Below are positions 9,900 through 21,497 of a DNA stretch of 64,000 nucleotides, piece by piece. The DNA is from Halichoerus grypus. Taxonomy: Eukaryota > Chordata > Mammalia > Carnivora > Phocidae. Location: contig NC_135723.1 of NCBI RefSeq assembly GCF_964656455.1, positions 94,813,283 through 94,877,282 on the forward strand, given 5' to 3'. The notes beneath the pieces were generated by a model. The model saw only the letters and a program-made list of their open reading frames with translations. It had not been told where the DNA came from and ran no database searches. Each line of letters opens with the position of its first letter. The stretch's first letter is position 1. The position numbers and the translations under genes are program-made.

Positions 9900-12700
9900 A
9901 TTGCGGGAGAATTGATGAGAGGCTCCCTTAGCCAGTGACTAATGGCATCCTTTCAGCTCAGTGGTCATCAGCCTCAGCCACAGATACAGATGCTCTCTGA
10001 CAACACTCAGATAATCCTCCATATTGTGGGCATATGTTGCCAAAAACAGATGGTATTGCCTCAAAGGAAGGAAGTAGCTTATTCCTGCATACCTGTATCT
10101 CTCCCTTCAGAAATGTAGAATTCCATTTAACAGAATAGGTAATGAGCTAATGGAAAAAGTAGGACAGTGTATAATAAGCTAAATTCTCACTGGAACTCCC
10201 AGATTCTATTAACTGGTGGTAACATTAGCTACATGGTTTATGCACTGATCCTGATGCAACTGACTTTGACAAATAGCACCCTTCCTCCACATCACCTCAC
10301 TTCCATGTGTATTTCTCCCCGTTTGGTTCAGAGCCAGTTCCTCCAATGTTCAGTGAGGGGCATCTCCTTATCTCACTTTGTCCCTAACAAGGTCATAAGA
10401 TTAAAGAGACAGTCATTTCTCCATCTAAATCATCTGCCTGGTTGGAAAAATACTAGAAAGGGTATATTTCTTGGGGTGCCTCCCTCAGGAGTTTAGAAAA
10501 ACAGTTTCTTCTTCAATAGCTAGTGGGATGACTAAGTCCTGCTCAGGCTATTTCATGACCAGCAAACACAAGGTTAATTTTCTGTCCCTAAGATTCATGT
10601 CTCCTAAATAATCCAAAAACAACACTTCAGGACTAATCCAATGTCATAAGTGATTTAGCCAAAGTCTTCCTGGCATGGGCCAGCAGTTAGATATTTATCC
10701 TGGGCTTGGATTGCCAAGGGCATCATATGAAAATGAGGCAAAGCAGTGAACACACAGTTATGGGGATGCACATGTTTGGTGCCCATATGTTGGAGTTCAC
10801 AGACCCACAGAAAGATACTGAATTATATTAGAAATACCAACACAGAGACACATGGGCAAGCACATCAGACTGTGGTCGCCAGCACTGGGCTAACATGTGA
10901 GGTCACATGCACATGTAATTTAAACATTGTTCCCCACCCAATGCCCATGACTCATTATCAATACTTGCACAGATTTATGTCCAAAGATAATATGGTAAAC
11001 AGCTAATACTATCTACTTCTCCTCCTTTCACACCTCCTTAGATATCATCCTTACATCCAGGGCTATGGTGCCTTTGCCTGTGGAGAAGGAAGTGTACTTC
11101 CTTTAGGAGATGAGCTAGCCAGTTCCACTGCTCTTCTCCCTACCTAGTGGAAGAGGGGGAGCTCCCCTCCTGGCATTGGAGAACCCGAAGGTAAACCCAC
11201 ACAGTGAAGGCAGGAAGTAAGTTTCAGACATTGTGATGATGAGAATGTTTTTTTCTCAAATTCTCATCTCTGATGCTACAGAAACACTGGTCACTGTGGA
11301 GGGCTGAAAATACTAGTTCAACACACCTCTCTTCCTTTCACCGTTGTCTACTTATTGCTCTACTTGCCAAAGGTCATTTCATTCAACCCACTGCTTCCAA
11401 GACCTGGTGGTTGCTGCAGTGATGACATGCTATCCTGTCCTCTCCTTTCACCCCTCTCCAAGGTCTCCCAGAGATCAAGGAAGTTTACCTAAGCAGGCAT
11501 CAGTCACATGTCCATGACTACATGCTACAGTTGAGACATAGCCAAGATAATTCCAGGAATTGGACTTGGACAATACCCTAAGATAACGTTTTTTTTTTCC
11601 TCAGAGCCTGGGTAAGGTGTTTAGTTTGGGACAGGCTGCCTAAAGTGAGGACCCACTTTGTGTCTTCTACTTTCCACCTTCTACAACTGGCTGCCTACAG
11701 TTCACCTGAGGTCCAGACTGGAGGGAAAGAAAATCAGGTCTCAGAATTCAGCACAACTCTTCACAGTTGGCCCGAGCAGTCCTGAATGTAAGAAATTGTG
11801 CCTTCCATGATTCAGGTCTCAAAGTTTTCAATGTTAGAGCTTTTTTTGTTCTCTCAGATTTTCTGCTCATATTCATCTATTTCATAAAGAATTTTGAGCT
11901 CTATTCTGTGCCAGAAACTGGAGGTAGAAAGGAAAATATAGCACAGAACTTGCCTTCAAGGATCTCAAAGTATAATGTGAAGCTCTGAGCTTATATTCTA
12001 ATAAGTGTAGTTTGGATTATTTTTCATTATAAGTATTCATTTTCTTTAATCATATCAATCTCATCAACTACTCTTCTTTCTATTCATTAATATTAAAAAT
12101 TGTTCTTATAGCTAATTACCCACATCAATTTATTCACTATTTGGATAGAGTAGCCAGTTCAGAGTGAAGAAAGAAGATGCAGAACTCAGGATGGAGTTCT
12201 CCAGAAATAAAATGTTTCTATGTACTATATGATATGATACCTGACATGTAAACATGTAAAAATATATGAAAGGAATTTAAAATAGGTATATACAAGCATG
12301 GAAAAACATTGCTTTTATTTTTTAAAATACAGAATCAGAAAAAGGAAAAAAATCATACTTAAATCCACAGTGAATGAAATTTTCATAATAATGATATAGT
12401 CACTGATCACTGATTTAATTAAAATAGTACTATTTCAGGGGAGGATGAGAAAGAGAAGTGGGATCTAAAAGAGTTAAATCAACATCCATCATAACACAAA
12501 GTGTATAAAAAATCTACAATTGATAAGTCAATCACTAGCAGTATAAGCTTATCATTAAGAGGTGTGAAAATAATTACCAGAAAAGTTTAAAGTGGCTTTC
12601 TCCATAAAACAGGACTGGATAAATGGGAGAAAAAAGGACAGTGGCTTACAGTTTTTCAGTATAAGCCTTTTAGCATAATTTGCTTTTCTAAAACATTTAT
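9900..12700. other. Unique intergenic DNA, no gene seen
   Basis: I see no splice-consistent exons, RNA gene or clear transposon here. Open frames at 10167-10496 and 10746-11006 have no recognisable similarity and look like chance. A weak L2-like patch occurs at about 11880-11985 (CTATTCTGTGCCAGAAACTG). A T-run sits near 11590. Confidence 0.5.
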
Positions 12701-12717
12701 ATGTTTTACTTTGATTT

Positions 12718-12910
12718 TTAAAAATTTTTTAAATTTATTTATTTGAGACAGAGAGAGAGAGAGCACAAGTGGGGAGGAGAATCAGAGGGAGAGGAAGAAG
12801 CAGACTTCCTGCTGAGCAGGGAGTCCCATGTGGGGCTCAATCCCAGGACCCTGAGATCATGACCTGAGCCGAAGGCAGACGCTTAACCCACTGAGCCACT
12901 CAGGCGCCCT
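12718..12910 (-). mobile_element. Carnivore tRNA-Lys SINE (SINEC)
   Basis: Minus-strand copy with perfect 15-bp TSD GTTTTACTTTGATTT at 12703-12717 and 12911-12925. Confidence 0.95.
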
Positions 12911-13250
12911 GTTTTACTTTGATTTAAAAAAATATTCTTTTGTTATCTTACCTTTCAGGAGACTATTCTAACTATGCTTAACTCTGGCATGCTACTGAAG
13001 TGCAGGGTGTTTATAAGCATCAAAAATTGAGCAATCAGTATTGAGCTCAAGCAACTTAGCCAATCATTAGTCCTGATTAAAGAATCCAAGATCAAGAAAA
13101 GGACAGATAATTATATATTATTTCTGCCAAGTGACAGAGCAAAAAACAATGATCCACAGTAGAATAACGACATCCACAGACTGCCTATTCCTCACTCAAT
13201 ATATTAGAAACCCAGTTTTGACTAATTTCAAAGAAGAATCTGTCATAGAG

Positions 13251-13472
13251 GTTTTTTTTAAACATTTTATTTATTTTTTTTCAAGAGTGTATTTATTTAT
13301 TTGACAGAGTGAGAGAGAGAGAGCCCAAGTAGGCAGAGTGGCAGGCAGAGGGAGAGGGAGAAGCAGGCTCCTCGCTGAGCAGGAGCCCAATGTGGAGCTC
13401 AAGCCCAGGACCCTGTGATCATGACCTGATCCAAATGCAGACGCTTAACCGACTGAGCCACCCAGGCACCCC
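13251..13472 (-). mobile_element. Carnivore tRNA-Lys SINE (SINEC)
   Basis: Minus-strand copy with a duplicated oligo-T/ATTTATTT tail region. TSD TCTGTCATAG at 13239-13248 and 13473-13482. Confidence 0.94.
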
Positions 13473-13794
13473 TCTGTCATAGAATTTAAATGGAATGCCC
13501 AGCAACACATCATAGTAGATTTCTGCATCCTGAGTGACTGGTGTGAACCCGAATCAGCCTGTTATGATCTGGCTCTAGTTTACTTTTTAACATATGTTCC
13601 TAGTGTTTTCATTCAGAAATCTTATGCTCTATCCACACTGGTTTTCTCACTATATTCAAGGTATGTTATCTTTTTTTCTGTCCCCACAGCCTTCGATCAC
13701 ATCTTTAACTATCTTGCCACCTAGATCTGTGCCATTCTCTCCACCTCTCTGAATGCTACCCATCTTTCAATACTCAGCAGATCAACTTCTTATT

Positions 13795-15000
13795 ACACAC
13801 ATGTGATAGGCAAAGCACACTAAGAACTGTAGAAGTTAGTCCCCTAAGAGCTTTATGTTTCATTAGAACATGAATGCAAGTAGGCAGATAACTATAATAT
13901 AAGGCAAAGTGAAGTAGATTCCATAAGAAAGGTATACTCAAAATACTGAGTGTTTAAAATGTGTATCATGACATCAATTTAGAAGAATTAGAATATGTTT
14001 CATGCAGCAGAGAATAGTTGAAACACACCTCAAGGAATGCAGGTGACAAGCAAATGGAAATGTGAACTATTCAAAGGCATAGTGAAGGGTTGGAAGTATG
14101 AGCAAAGCTCAATTAGCAGAGCATCTTAAGAGATTGATGAAAAGCCCACTGTGGCTAAATAATAGTGTCTATTTTGGAGAATAGTAGGAAGTGAACCTAT
14201 AAATGCAAGTTGGTGACATGGTAGAAGGCCTTGAATGTCAGGTTGTGGAATTTTTACTTACCGCAGTAGGTAAGACAGCTGTGTAGGTTTTGAGAAATGA
14301 AGTGGCCCAATCAGAGTACTCCTTTATAAAGATTAATTTATCAGTACTTTTTTTTTTTTTTTTTTTTTTTTAAAGATTTTATTTATTTATTTGACAGAGA
14401 GAATGAGAGAGAGAGCACATGAGAGGGGGGAGGGTCAGAGGGAGAAGCAGACTCCCTGCCGAGCAGGGAGCCCGATGCGGGACTCGATCCAGGGACTCCA
14501 GGATCATGACCTGAGCTGAAGGCAGTCGCTTAACCAACTGAGCCACCCAGGCGCCCTATCAGTACTTTTTAAGATAATTTAAATTGGAGGAAATAGGATA
14601 TAGAGACAGCAATTAGAAGCTATTCTAGTAATCACAGTAAAAAAATTTTGAGGATATGAACTACTGTGGTCAAGAAGGAAATAAAGAAGGATGGGTGGGG
14701 ATGGGGTAGAGGAAGAACTCCAAGTCACTTGACGGCTGGTTGGCCCATCTTTCCATCTATCTTGCTCCATACAAAGAAGTCTCTACTTTTCATACCTGAT
14801 AGACTGGGGAAATGGTGGTAGCAATGGGAGGCATATGATTATTTGAGTAGAACATGTTTTGGATACACTAAGTTAAAATGTTAGTAGCATGTCCAGATGG
14901 AAGTGAATAACAGGTGATTGGAATGAGGGTCAGGAGCTGGACATTGAGATATTTCAGCACCAAAGTGATACTTGAAGTGGGGGGGAGGGGGAGTATAAAC
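13795..15000. repeat. L2-like ancient relic, split by a SINE
   Basis: Long, decayed stretch whose order of phrases parallels the relic at 18070-19200: the loss-of-size motif near 13800, 'GGCCTTGAATGTCAGG' near 14228, 'AAGTGGCCCAATCAGAGT' near 14300, 'GCAATTAGAAGCTATTCTAG' near 14608 and 'CAGGAGCTGGACATTGAGAT' near 14931. I think it is the L2-type 3' region, but the family name is from memory and the strand is uncertain. The SINE at 14353-14556 lies inside it. Confidence 0.45.
14353..14556 (-). mobile_element. Carnivore tRNA-Lys SINE (SINEC), young
   Basis: Minus-strand copy with a long T-run (about 22 T) and TATCAGTACTTTTT on both sides as TSD. Nearly identical in body to the copy at 16258-16466, including the GACTCCCTGCCGAGCAGG segment. 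Confidence 0.95.
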
Positions 15001-16240
15001 AGAGAAGTTATCCATAAATAATAACTTTTAAAAGTCTTTGTTTATGGGGGTGGGGAAAAGAGACAGATAAGAGGAGAAGGGCCTTATAACAAAATGATCC
15101 CTCTCTTTGCTATGGCATTTTTTGTTGTTTGTTTGTTTTTGTTTCACTGATTTATTTCATAGAAGAAAGCAAATAAGTGGGTCAATTTTGCCATCTTGAG
15201 CTGAAAGTCCATAATAGCAAAGATTCTAATGGAGATTTAAAGGATTGTATCTCAAAGGAAGAGAGTAATTCTGTAGTGGATTACTTAAGTACTTGCTTGG
15301 AACTGCCCTATTCCCAGCCCAATCAAGGCCCCTGGAAATTATGTCAAGACCTGAAGGACATGATGATCTGGAAGCTGATGATCTGGAAGAAGGAGAATGT
15401 GGGTGGTCACCATCTGATTTGCCAAGAACTGAGAGGTTTCCCAGCACACAAGATTTTCAGTGCTAAAATGGAAAGTTCTAGGAAACCAGGGTAAGTTGGA
15501 CCCACCCAAAGGAATGGAATGAAGAAAGTGCACAGAAATGCCATAGGTCTCATCTTGATTATTTCTCTAAGTTCTCTCAAAATGTGTCCAGGGCTGGGAA
15601 GCAGACGTTTATAGGTAAAGTGAGTACATCCCAGATGGATGAAGCTCCTGGTTCACTGTAGGGGGTATGGGGGGGGGGGTTTCTAATCAGCAACCATTCG
15701 CCAATAGAACCAGAGCCCCAAGACCTAACAAGAGAGTGTCTGGGGTCCAATCTCTGCAGATATCACAAAGCAGAAGAGAGGATAAGAGTGAGAGGGCAGG
15801 GCTTGGATCAGGGCAGTGCTAGGCTGGCAAACGGAATGGCAGCAACAATTGTTTCACATAACCGCAGTGGTTGATATGGCAGCCAGTGAAGGCAGGTGGA
15901 TTAAATTGACCTCTGATACAAGGACATTTTTTAGGCTATAAAACCAGGAAGAATAGCCCATATCCTGTCCTGGCAACATATTCATGACAATGTGCCATTG
16001 TGCAGATCCTGTTGACTTTCCTGAAGAAGGAGAATCTGTTCTAATGTGTACCTGGAAAGGTTAAAAGGACATGTTAGGAAGCCCTGTCCAGTGGCCTAAA
16101 GAGACTCATAAACACACTTTTCCTCCTTTCCATCCCTTCAGAAATCCCAGAGTACAAGCCTTGTTCATCTTCCTGTGCTTAGCTGAGCTACCAGGTTAGA
16201 TATTGGTCCTGAATTCTAGGAGCAGAGGTTGACCACAAAG
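15001..16240. other. Unique intergenic DNA, no gene seen
   Basis: Contains a G-run at 15670-15680 and a chance open frame at 15177-15494 with no recognisable similarity. No exon structure or RNA gene is supported. Confidence 0.45.
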
Positions 16241-16257
16241 ATTAAACTGTAATTTTA

Positions 16258-16466
16258 TTTTATTTTATTTTATTTTTTTAAAGATTTTATTTATTTATTT
16301 GAGAGAGAGAGAATGAGAGAGACAGCACATGAGAGGGGGGAGGGTCAGAGGGAGAAGCAGACTCCCTGCCGAGCAGGGAGCCCGATGTGGGACTCGATCC
16401 AGGGACTCCAGGATCATGACCTGAGCCGAAGGCAGTCGCTTAACCAACTGAGCCACCCAGGCGCCC
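16258..16466 (-). mobile_element. Carnivore tRNA-Lys SINE (SINEC), young
   Basis: Minus-strand copy preceded by a (TTTTA)n stretch. Perfect 15-bp TSD TAAACTGTAATTTTA at 16243-16257 and 16467-16481. Confidence 0.95.
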
Positions 16467-16734
16467 TAAACTGTAATTTTAAATTGTGAGGGGCAGCACA
16501 ATAGAATGAGAAGGGGATGGCTTTTGCAAGTAGAGAAACCTAGACATTGATTTAGTCTGGCCACTTACTACCTGCGCCATCTTAGCAAATTAACTTGTAT
16601 TGTTGGTTTAATAGAAGGTATCACACAAGGGGTTTTGTGAGACAGGGACATAACCATATGAAAATGCCACTTGGCATTTGCCAATACATGAGAAAGGGAA
16701 CCTCCCTTCTTCCCTCACAGAGTGACCCAACTCC

Positions 16735-16747
16735 CTGTGTGTGTGAC

Positions 16748-16790
<43 letters not shown>
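16735..16790. repeat. (GT)n microsatellite
   Basis: GT dinucleotide run with an interruption (GACTGTGTATAT), then about 16 uninterrupted GT units. Confidence 0.95.
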
Positions 16791-17267
16791 CTAAGCCAGA
16801 TTCTAAGATTCTGGCTTAGAATCTTGCCCAGGAATAGAAGCCTTCTCTTCTTCCTCATCCTTTCTCAGGAGTTATATTTTAACTGGATGTTGTAGCTCTG
16901 ATTCCAAAGCCAGACAGGCTTGTCTTTTCCATTTGCTCACAGACTTCCAGCTCAAAAACACACCATTGGCTTCCATCTCATTGTAAAAAGGGGGCTGGAG
17001 CAGTATTAGATAATTGAGTCAGAAATGATTCCCTCCCCTAATCCCAGAGATTCAGTTCCTGTGACGAAAACAAGATACAGTCCCTCCTTCCTCCAACTGC
17101 TCCCAGCTATCTCTCAATCCTCACCTCTGTCCCCTATTTTCACTTTGCTCCATACACAATGAGTCCATCAGGAACCATGGAAGACCCCAGGGAAAGACGC
17201 CCACAGTAGAGGACTAGCATGTTTCTGGAAATGTTTGAAGAAATCCTCTAAAAATGTAAGCTTGCAG

Positions 17268-17402
17268 GGGCATCTGGGTGGCTCAGCTGGTTGAGCGTCT
17301 GCTTTCAGCTCAGGTTGTGATCCCAGGGTTCTCCCTCTTCTCCCTACTTGTGTTCTCTTGCTATCTCTGTCTCTCTCTCACAAATAAATAAAATCCTTTT
17401 TA
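17268..17402 (+). mobile_element. Internally deleted carnivore SINE
   Basis: Plus-strand SINE whose middle is missing: the head runs directly from GATCCCAGGGTT into the CT-rich part. TSD AAAAATGTAAGCTT(G/A)CAG at 17250-17267 and 17403-17420. Confidence 0.92.
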
Positions 17403-17420
17403 AAAAATGTAAGCTTACAG

Positions 17421-18065
17421 CATAAATCTGTGAAAGGGAAGGAACTCTCAGGCTTTCCAAAAAGGAGGAGTCTAGAATTAGAGAACTTCATTTCTCCATT
17501 TCCTCTCATTTCTCCTGGTCCTCTGGCCTCTTTGTTGCTGAGCAAAAGGAAATGGATAAGACCTGATTACAGAACCATCTGATTTGTGGGGTTCTAGAGA
17601 GTTAAACCTTTGTTCCAAAGTTATTGACCCAAAATGCCTGAAAAGAGCCAGGCCCAGAAGGGAATTGGGAGGAAGGGGTGGGCATGAAATAAAGAAGGCC
17701 CCTGCCAAAGGTGGCGAGCCAGTCCCTTGAATGAGATTAATGGAAGGTTCTGTTCTGCTGGGCTGGACTGGCTGGAAAGGCAGGAAACTTAAGGTTTTCC
17801 CGAGTATTCCACATTTGCACTGGACAAGCCCTCTTAGGCCTCCATTTTTCCTCACTGCTGTCCTCCTTCAGTGTGAATCAACGTAGGAAGACTGCTTCCC
17901 AGCCAAGACGGATCTGAGCTGCAGGGTATACAAAGTTTTCAGCAAACACCGCCAGGAGATGCCAAAAAGCTGCCAGGTGTCATTGAAATTTTAAGATTTA
18001 CCCATTCTTTCTCCTAAACTGAGAAAATTACTTCCAAGTTTTCAAGAAATTTAAATTTTGAAAAG
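17421..18065. other. Unique intergenic DNA
   Basis: No gene seen. The minus-strand open frame at 17855-17478 shows no recognisable domain. Confidence 0.45.
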
Positions 18066-18069
18066 AGTG

Positions 18070-19200
18070 TATTCACTCATTTATTCTTTTGACAAATATT
18101 TATTGATCACCTACTATTTGAGAATTACTGTTCTATGCCTTCTGGATAGAGCAGGAAATGGGTGATAAGAATTCTTTACCCCTTAAGATGTACATCCTAC
18201 TGGAGGGACAGGCAAATCATAAAGAAATATATAGTAAAATTCTGGGTTACAAGTGCTATGGAGATAAATGAAGCAAGGCAAAGGGATGAAAAGAGTCTGA
18301 GGGTGATCATTTAAACAGGAAGAGCTCCCTGAAAAAGAAATATTTGAGCAGAGTGAACCTGCCATTCATGTATGTACAGTAGAGGTTGCCAAGCAGAGGG
18401 AACTGCAAGTACAACTCCTGAGGCAGGAGTTTGTTTTGGTATGTTTAAAGAAGAGCAAGAAGGCCAAGGCAAGTGGAGCAAACTAGGGAGAAAAACAATA
18501 ATAGAAACTGAAATCGGAAAATTTTGTAGGGCTTCCTAGACCATGACTGGGGAGGGGCAATGAATTTATTCTACATATAATGGAAAGATATCAGGAAGGG
18601 CTTTGTTTTGTTTTTGGAGGGAGGGAGTACAAAATCTGCTTTATTTTTTTAAAGGATCACACTCTGGTGGCTATCTGTAGGATAGATTATGTAAGGGCAC
18701 AAGCAGAAGCAAGAACAGTTAGGAAATGTTGCAGTAGTCCTTGTGATAGGTGCTTGCAGTTGACTAAGGGGACAGAACTGGGGATGGAAAAGGAGATGGC
18801 ATTATAGATACTTTTATGGTAAGACTACAGGATTTGTTGGAAGATTGGGTGTGGGTTGCAAGAGAAAGAACATTATCATTGATGACTCCAAAGTTTTGAC
18901 TTAGCATCTGGGTACTCAGAGACGCCATTTACTAAAATGTGTGCAATGCTGTGGGAGGAGCAGTTTGGGAATGTGGAGAATCAAAAGTTCTGACCTGGAT
19001 GTGTTAAATCTGTGATGCTTTATGAAATCCAATGAAGCTGTTATGTAGGCTGTTAAATGAACATGTCTGGAATTCAGGGGAAAGGTGAGGGCTGGAGATA
19101 CAATTTGGGAGTCATTACCAGATAAAAGCCATTATGATAGATGATCCTAGCAAGTGAGGGTCATCCAACAGTTAGAGGTTAAGGATGAGGAGGACCTTCA
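18070..19200. repeat. L2-like ancient relic (long copy)
   Basis: Begins with TTTATTGATCACCTACTATTTG and continues through 'TTTGAGCAGAGTGAACCTGC', 'GCAGAGGGAACTGCAAGTAC', 'GATCACACTCTGGTGGCTAT', 'TGCAGTAGTCC', 'GATGACTCCAAAGTTTTGAC', 'GGGAGGAGCAGTTTGGGAAT' and 'GGGAGTCATTACCAG'. This order is that of a very common ancient mammalian repeat that I take to be the L2 3' region. It parallels 13795-15000. Family and strand are not certain. Confidence 0.5.
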
Positions 19201-19407
19201 AAAGAGACACGATTATTTTATTGAAACAAAGAATATAAGTCAGAACACAATTCATGACATAATATAACATAACAGGAAAAAAAGATGTTGTTTGTTGTTT
19301 GAGTTAATCACTCTTAATGTTGGTAAGAATGTGGGGTAATTGGCAATGTCACACACTGCCTGAGAAGGTGTCATTTTGGAAAAAGCAGTTTGGAACTAGA
19401 ACTTTTT

Positions 19408-20980
19408 TTTTTTTAATTTTTTTATTGTTATGTTAATCCCCATACATTACATCATTAGTTTTAGATATAGTGTTCCATGATTCATTGTTTGTGCATAACA
19501 CCCAGTGCTCCATGCAGAACGTGCCCTCCTCAATACCCATCACCAGGCTAACCCATCCTCCCACCCCCCTCCCCTCTAGAACCCTCAGTTTGTTTTTCAG
19601 AGTCCATCGTCTCTCATGGTTCTTCTCCCCCTCCGATTTCCCCCCCTTCATTCTTCCCCTCCTGCTACATTCTTCTTCTTCTTTTTTTCTTTCTTAACAT
19701 ATATTGCATTATTTGTTTCAGAGGTACAGATCTGAGATTCAACAGTCTTGCACAATTCACAGCGCTTACCAGAGCACATACCCTCCCCAGTGTCCATCAC
19801 CCAGTCACCCCATCCCTCCCACCCCACCCCCCACTCCAGCAAACCTCAGTTTGTTTCCTGAGATTAAGAATTCCTCATATCAGTGAGGTCATATGATACA
19901 TGTCTTTCTCTGTTTGACTTATTTCGCTCAGCATAATACCCTCCAGTTCCATCCAGGTCGTTGCAAATGGCAAGATCTCATTCCTTTTGATGGCTGCATA
20001 ATATTCCATTGTATATATATACCACTTCTTCTTTATCCATTCATCTGTTGATGGACATCTTGGCTCTTTCCACAGTTTGGCTATTGTGGACATTGCTGCT
20101 ATAAACATCGGGGTGCATGTACCCTTTCGGGTCCCTACTTTTGTATCTTTGGGGTAAATACCCAGGAGTGCAATTGCTGGATCATATGGTAGCTCTATTT
20201 TCAACTTTTTGAGGAACCTCCATACTGTTTTCCAGAGTGGCTGCACCAGCCTGCATTCCCACCAACAGTGTAGGAGGGTTCCCCTTTCTCTGCATCCCTG
20301 CCAACATTTGTCATTTCCTGACTTGTTAATTTTAGCCATTCTGACTGGTGTAAGGTGGTATCTCATTGAGGTTTTGATTTGGATTTCCCTGATGCCGAGC
20401 GATATTGAACACTTTTTCATGTGTCTGTTGGCCGTTTGGATGTCTTCTTTGGAAAAATGTCTGTTCATGTCTTCTGCCCATTTCTTGATTGGATTCTTTG
20501 TTCTTTTGGTGTAGAGTTTGATGAGTTCTTTATAGATTTTGGATACTAGCCCTTTATCTGATATGTCATTTGCAAATATCTTCTCCCATTCTGTCAGTTG
20601 TCTTTTGGTTTTGTTGACTGTTTCCTTTGCTTTGCAAAAGCTTTTTATCTTGATGAAGTCCCAATAGTTCATTTTTGCCCTTGCTTCCCTTGCCTTTGGT
20701 GATGTTTCTAGGAAGAAGTTGCTGCGGCTGAGGTCGAAGAGGTTGCTGCCTGTGTTCTCCTTTAGGAGTTTGATGGACTCCTGTCTCACATTGAGGTCTT
20801 TCAACCATTTGGAGTCTATTTTTGTGTGTGGTGTAAGGAAATGGTCCAGTTTCATTCTTCTGCATGTGGCTGTCCAATTTTCCCAACACCATTTGTTGGA
20901 GAGACTGTCTTTTTTCCATTGGACATTCTTTCCTGCTTTGTCAAAGATTAGTTGACCATATAGTTGAGGGTCCATTTCTG
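19408..20980 (-). mobile_element. Young 5'-truncated L1 with perfect target-site duplication
   Basis: Minus-strand L1 3' end of 1573 bp. The poly(A) side lies at 19408 (T-run) and the truncated 5' side at 20980. Perfect 17-bp TSD TGGAACTAGAACTTTTT at 19391-19407 and 20981-20997. It contains one uninterrupted ORF2 C-terminal frame plus the full 3' UTR. Perfect TSD and open frame point to a recent insertion. It closely resembles the 3' half of the L1 at 53005-59643, so both belong to the same young carnivore L1 lineage. Confidence 0.95.
19875..20975 (-). pseudogene. L1 ORF2 C-terminal fragment, open reading frame of 366 codons
   Basis: Encodes the end of ORF2p, beginning just after the region that follows the RT domain and running to the natural stop. 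It includes the cysteine-rich motif [18 protein letters not shown] (C-x3-C-x7-H-x4-C), which in L1 ORF2p contributes to nucleic-acid binding. The endonuclease and RT are absent because of 5' truncation, so this cannot retrotranspose. The lack of any stop over 366 codons reflects youth rather than selection. Confidence 0.9.
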
Positions 20981-21122
20981 TGGAACTAGAACTTTTTAAC
21001 CTAGTAATTCCACTTCCAGGAATAATGATTTACTTATTCTTTTATTCATCTACTATTTCTTGAGGCTTTTTCACTCCAAGTTCTGTTCTAGACACTGAGA
21101 ATATAGTAGTGAAATAAATAAA

Positions 21123-21144
21123 TACACACACACACACACACACA
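21123..21144. repeat. (CA)n microsatellite
   Basis: About 11 uninterrupted CA units. Confidence 0.93.
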
Positions 21145-21473
21145 TCCACCCTCACAGTGCTTATATTCAAGTGAGGATCTTATTACAGTATTCTTTGAAA
21201 GAGTTATAACTGAAGATAACTAAATGTTTAAATAAGGGATTGGTTAAGTAAATAATTTCTGTTCATACAATATATGTTAGGTAGCCTTTAAAATATGCAG
21301 AAGAAATCTAATTATAGTGGCAAATGTTTATAAGCTACTGTGCAGTAAATAATATTATGAACAAGATATACAGTGTGGATTCATTTATAAGGCATATGTC
21401 CTGTGTGTGTGCACACATATACATGAGCATACATGTACCAGGACAATTCACTGAAATATTGGTTTGTGAGTTT

Positions 21474-21497
21474 TTGCTGTTGCTGTTGCTGTTGCTG
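21474..21497. repeat. (TGY)n trinucleotide repeat
   Basis: TGCTGT hexamer repeated, ending TGCTGC, in non-coding DNA. Confidence 0.9.

Noticed and set aside
10167..10496. 109-codon open frame in unique DNA
   Set aside because: No similarity, domain or splice signals; length is within chance for this base composition.
12718..12910. tRNA-like sequences in SINE heads as tRNA genes
   Set aside because: All such sequences sit in SINE copies with CT-rich bodies and A-rich tails and do not fold as intact tRNA genes; none is a stand-alone tRNA.
20566..20975. A second gene overlapping the L1 at 19408-20980
   Set aside because: The alternative frames are shadows of L1 ORF2; the same shadow frames appear in the L1 at 58400-58711.
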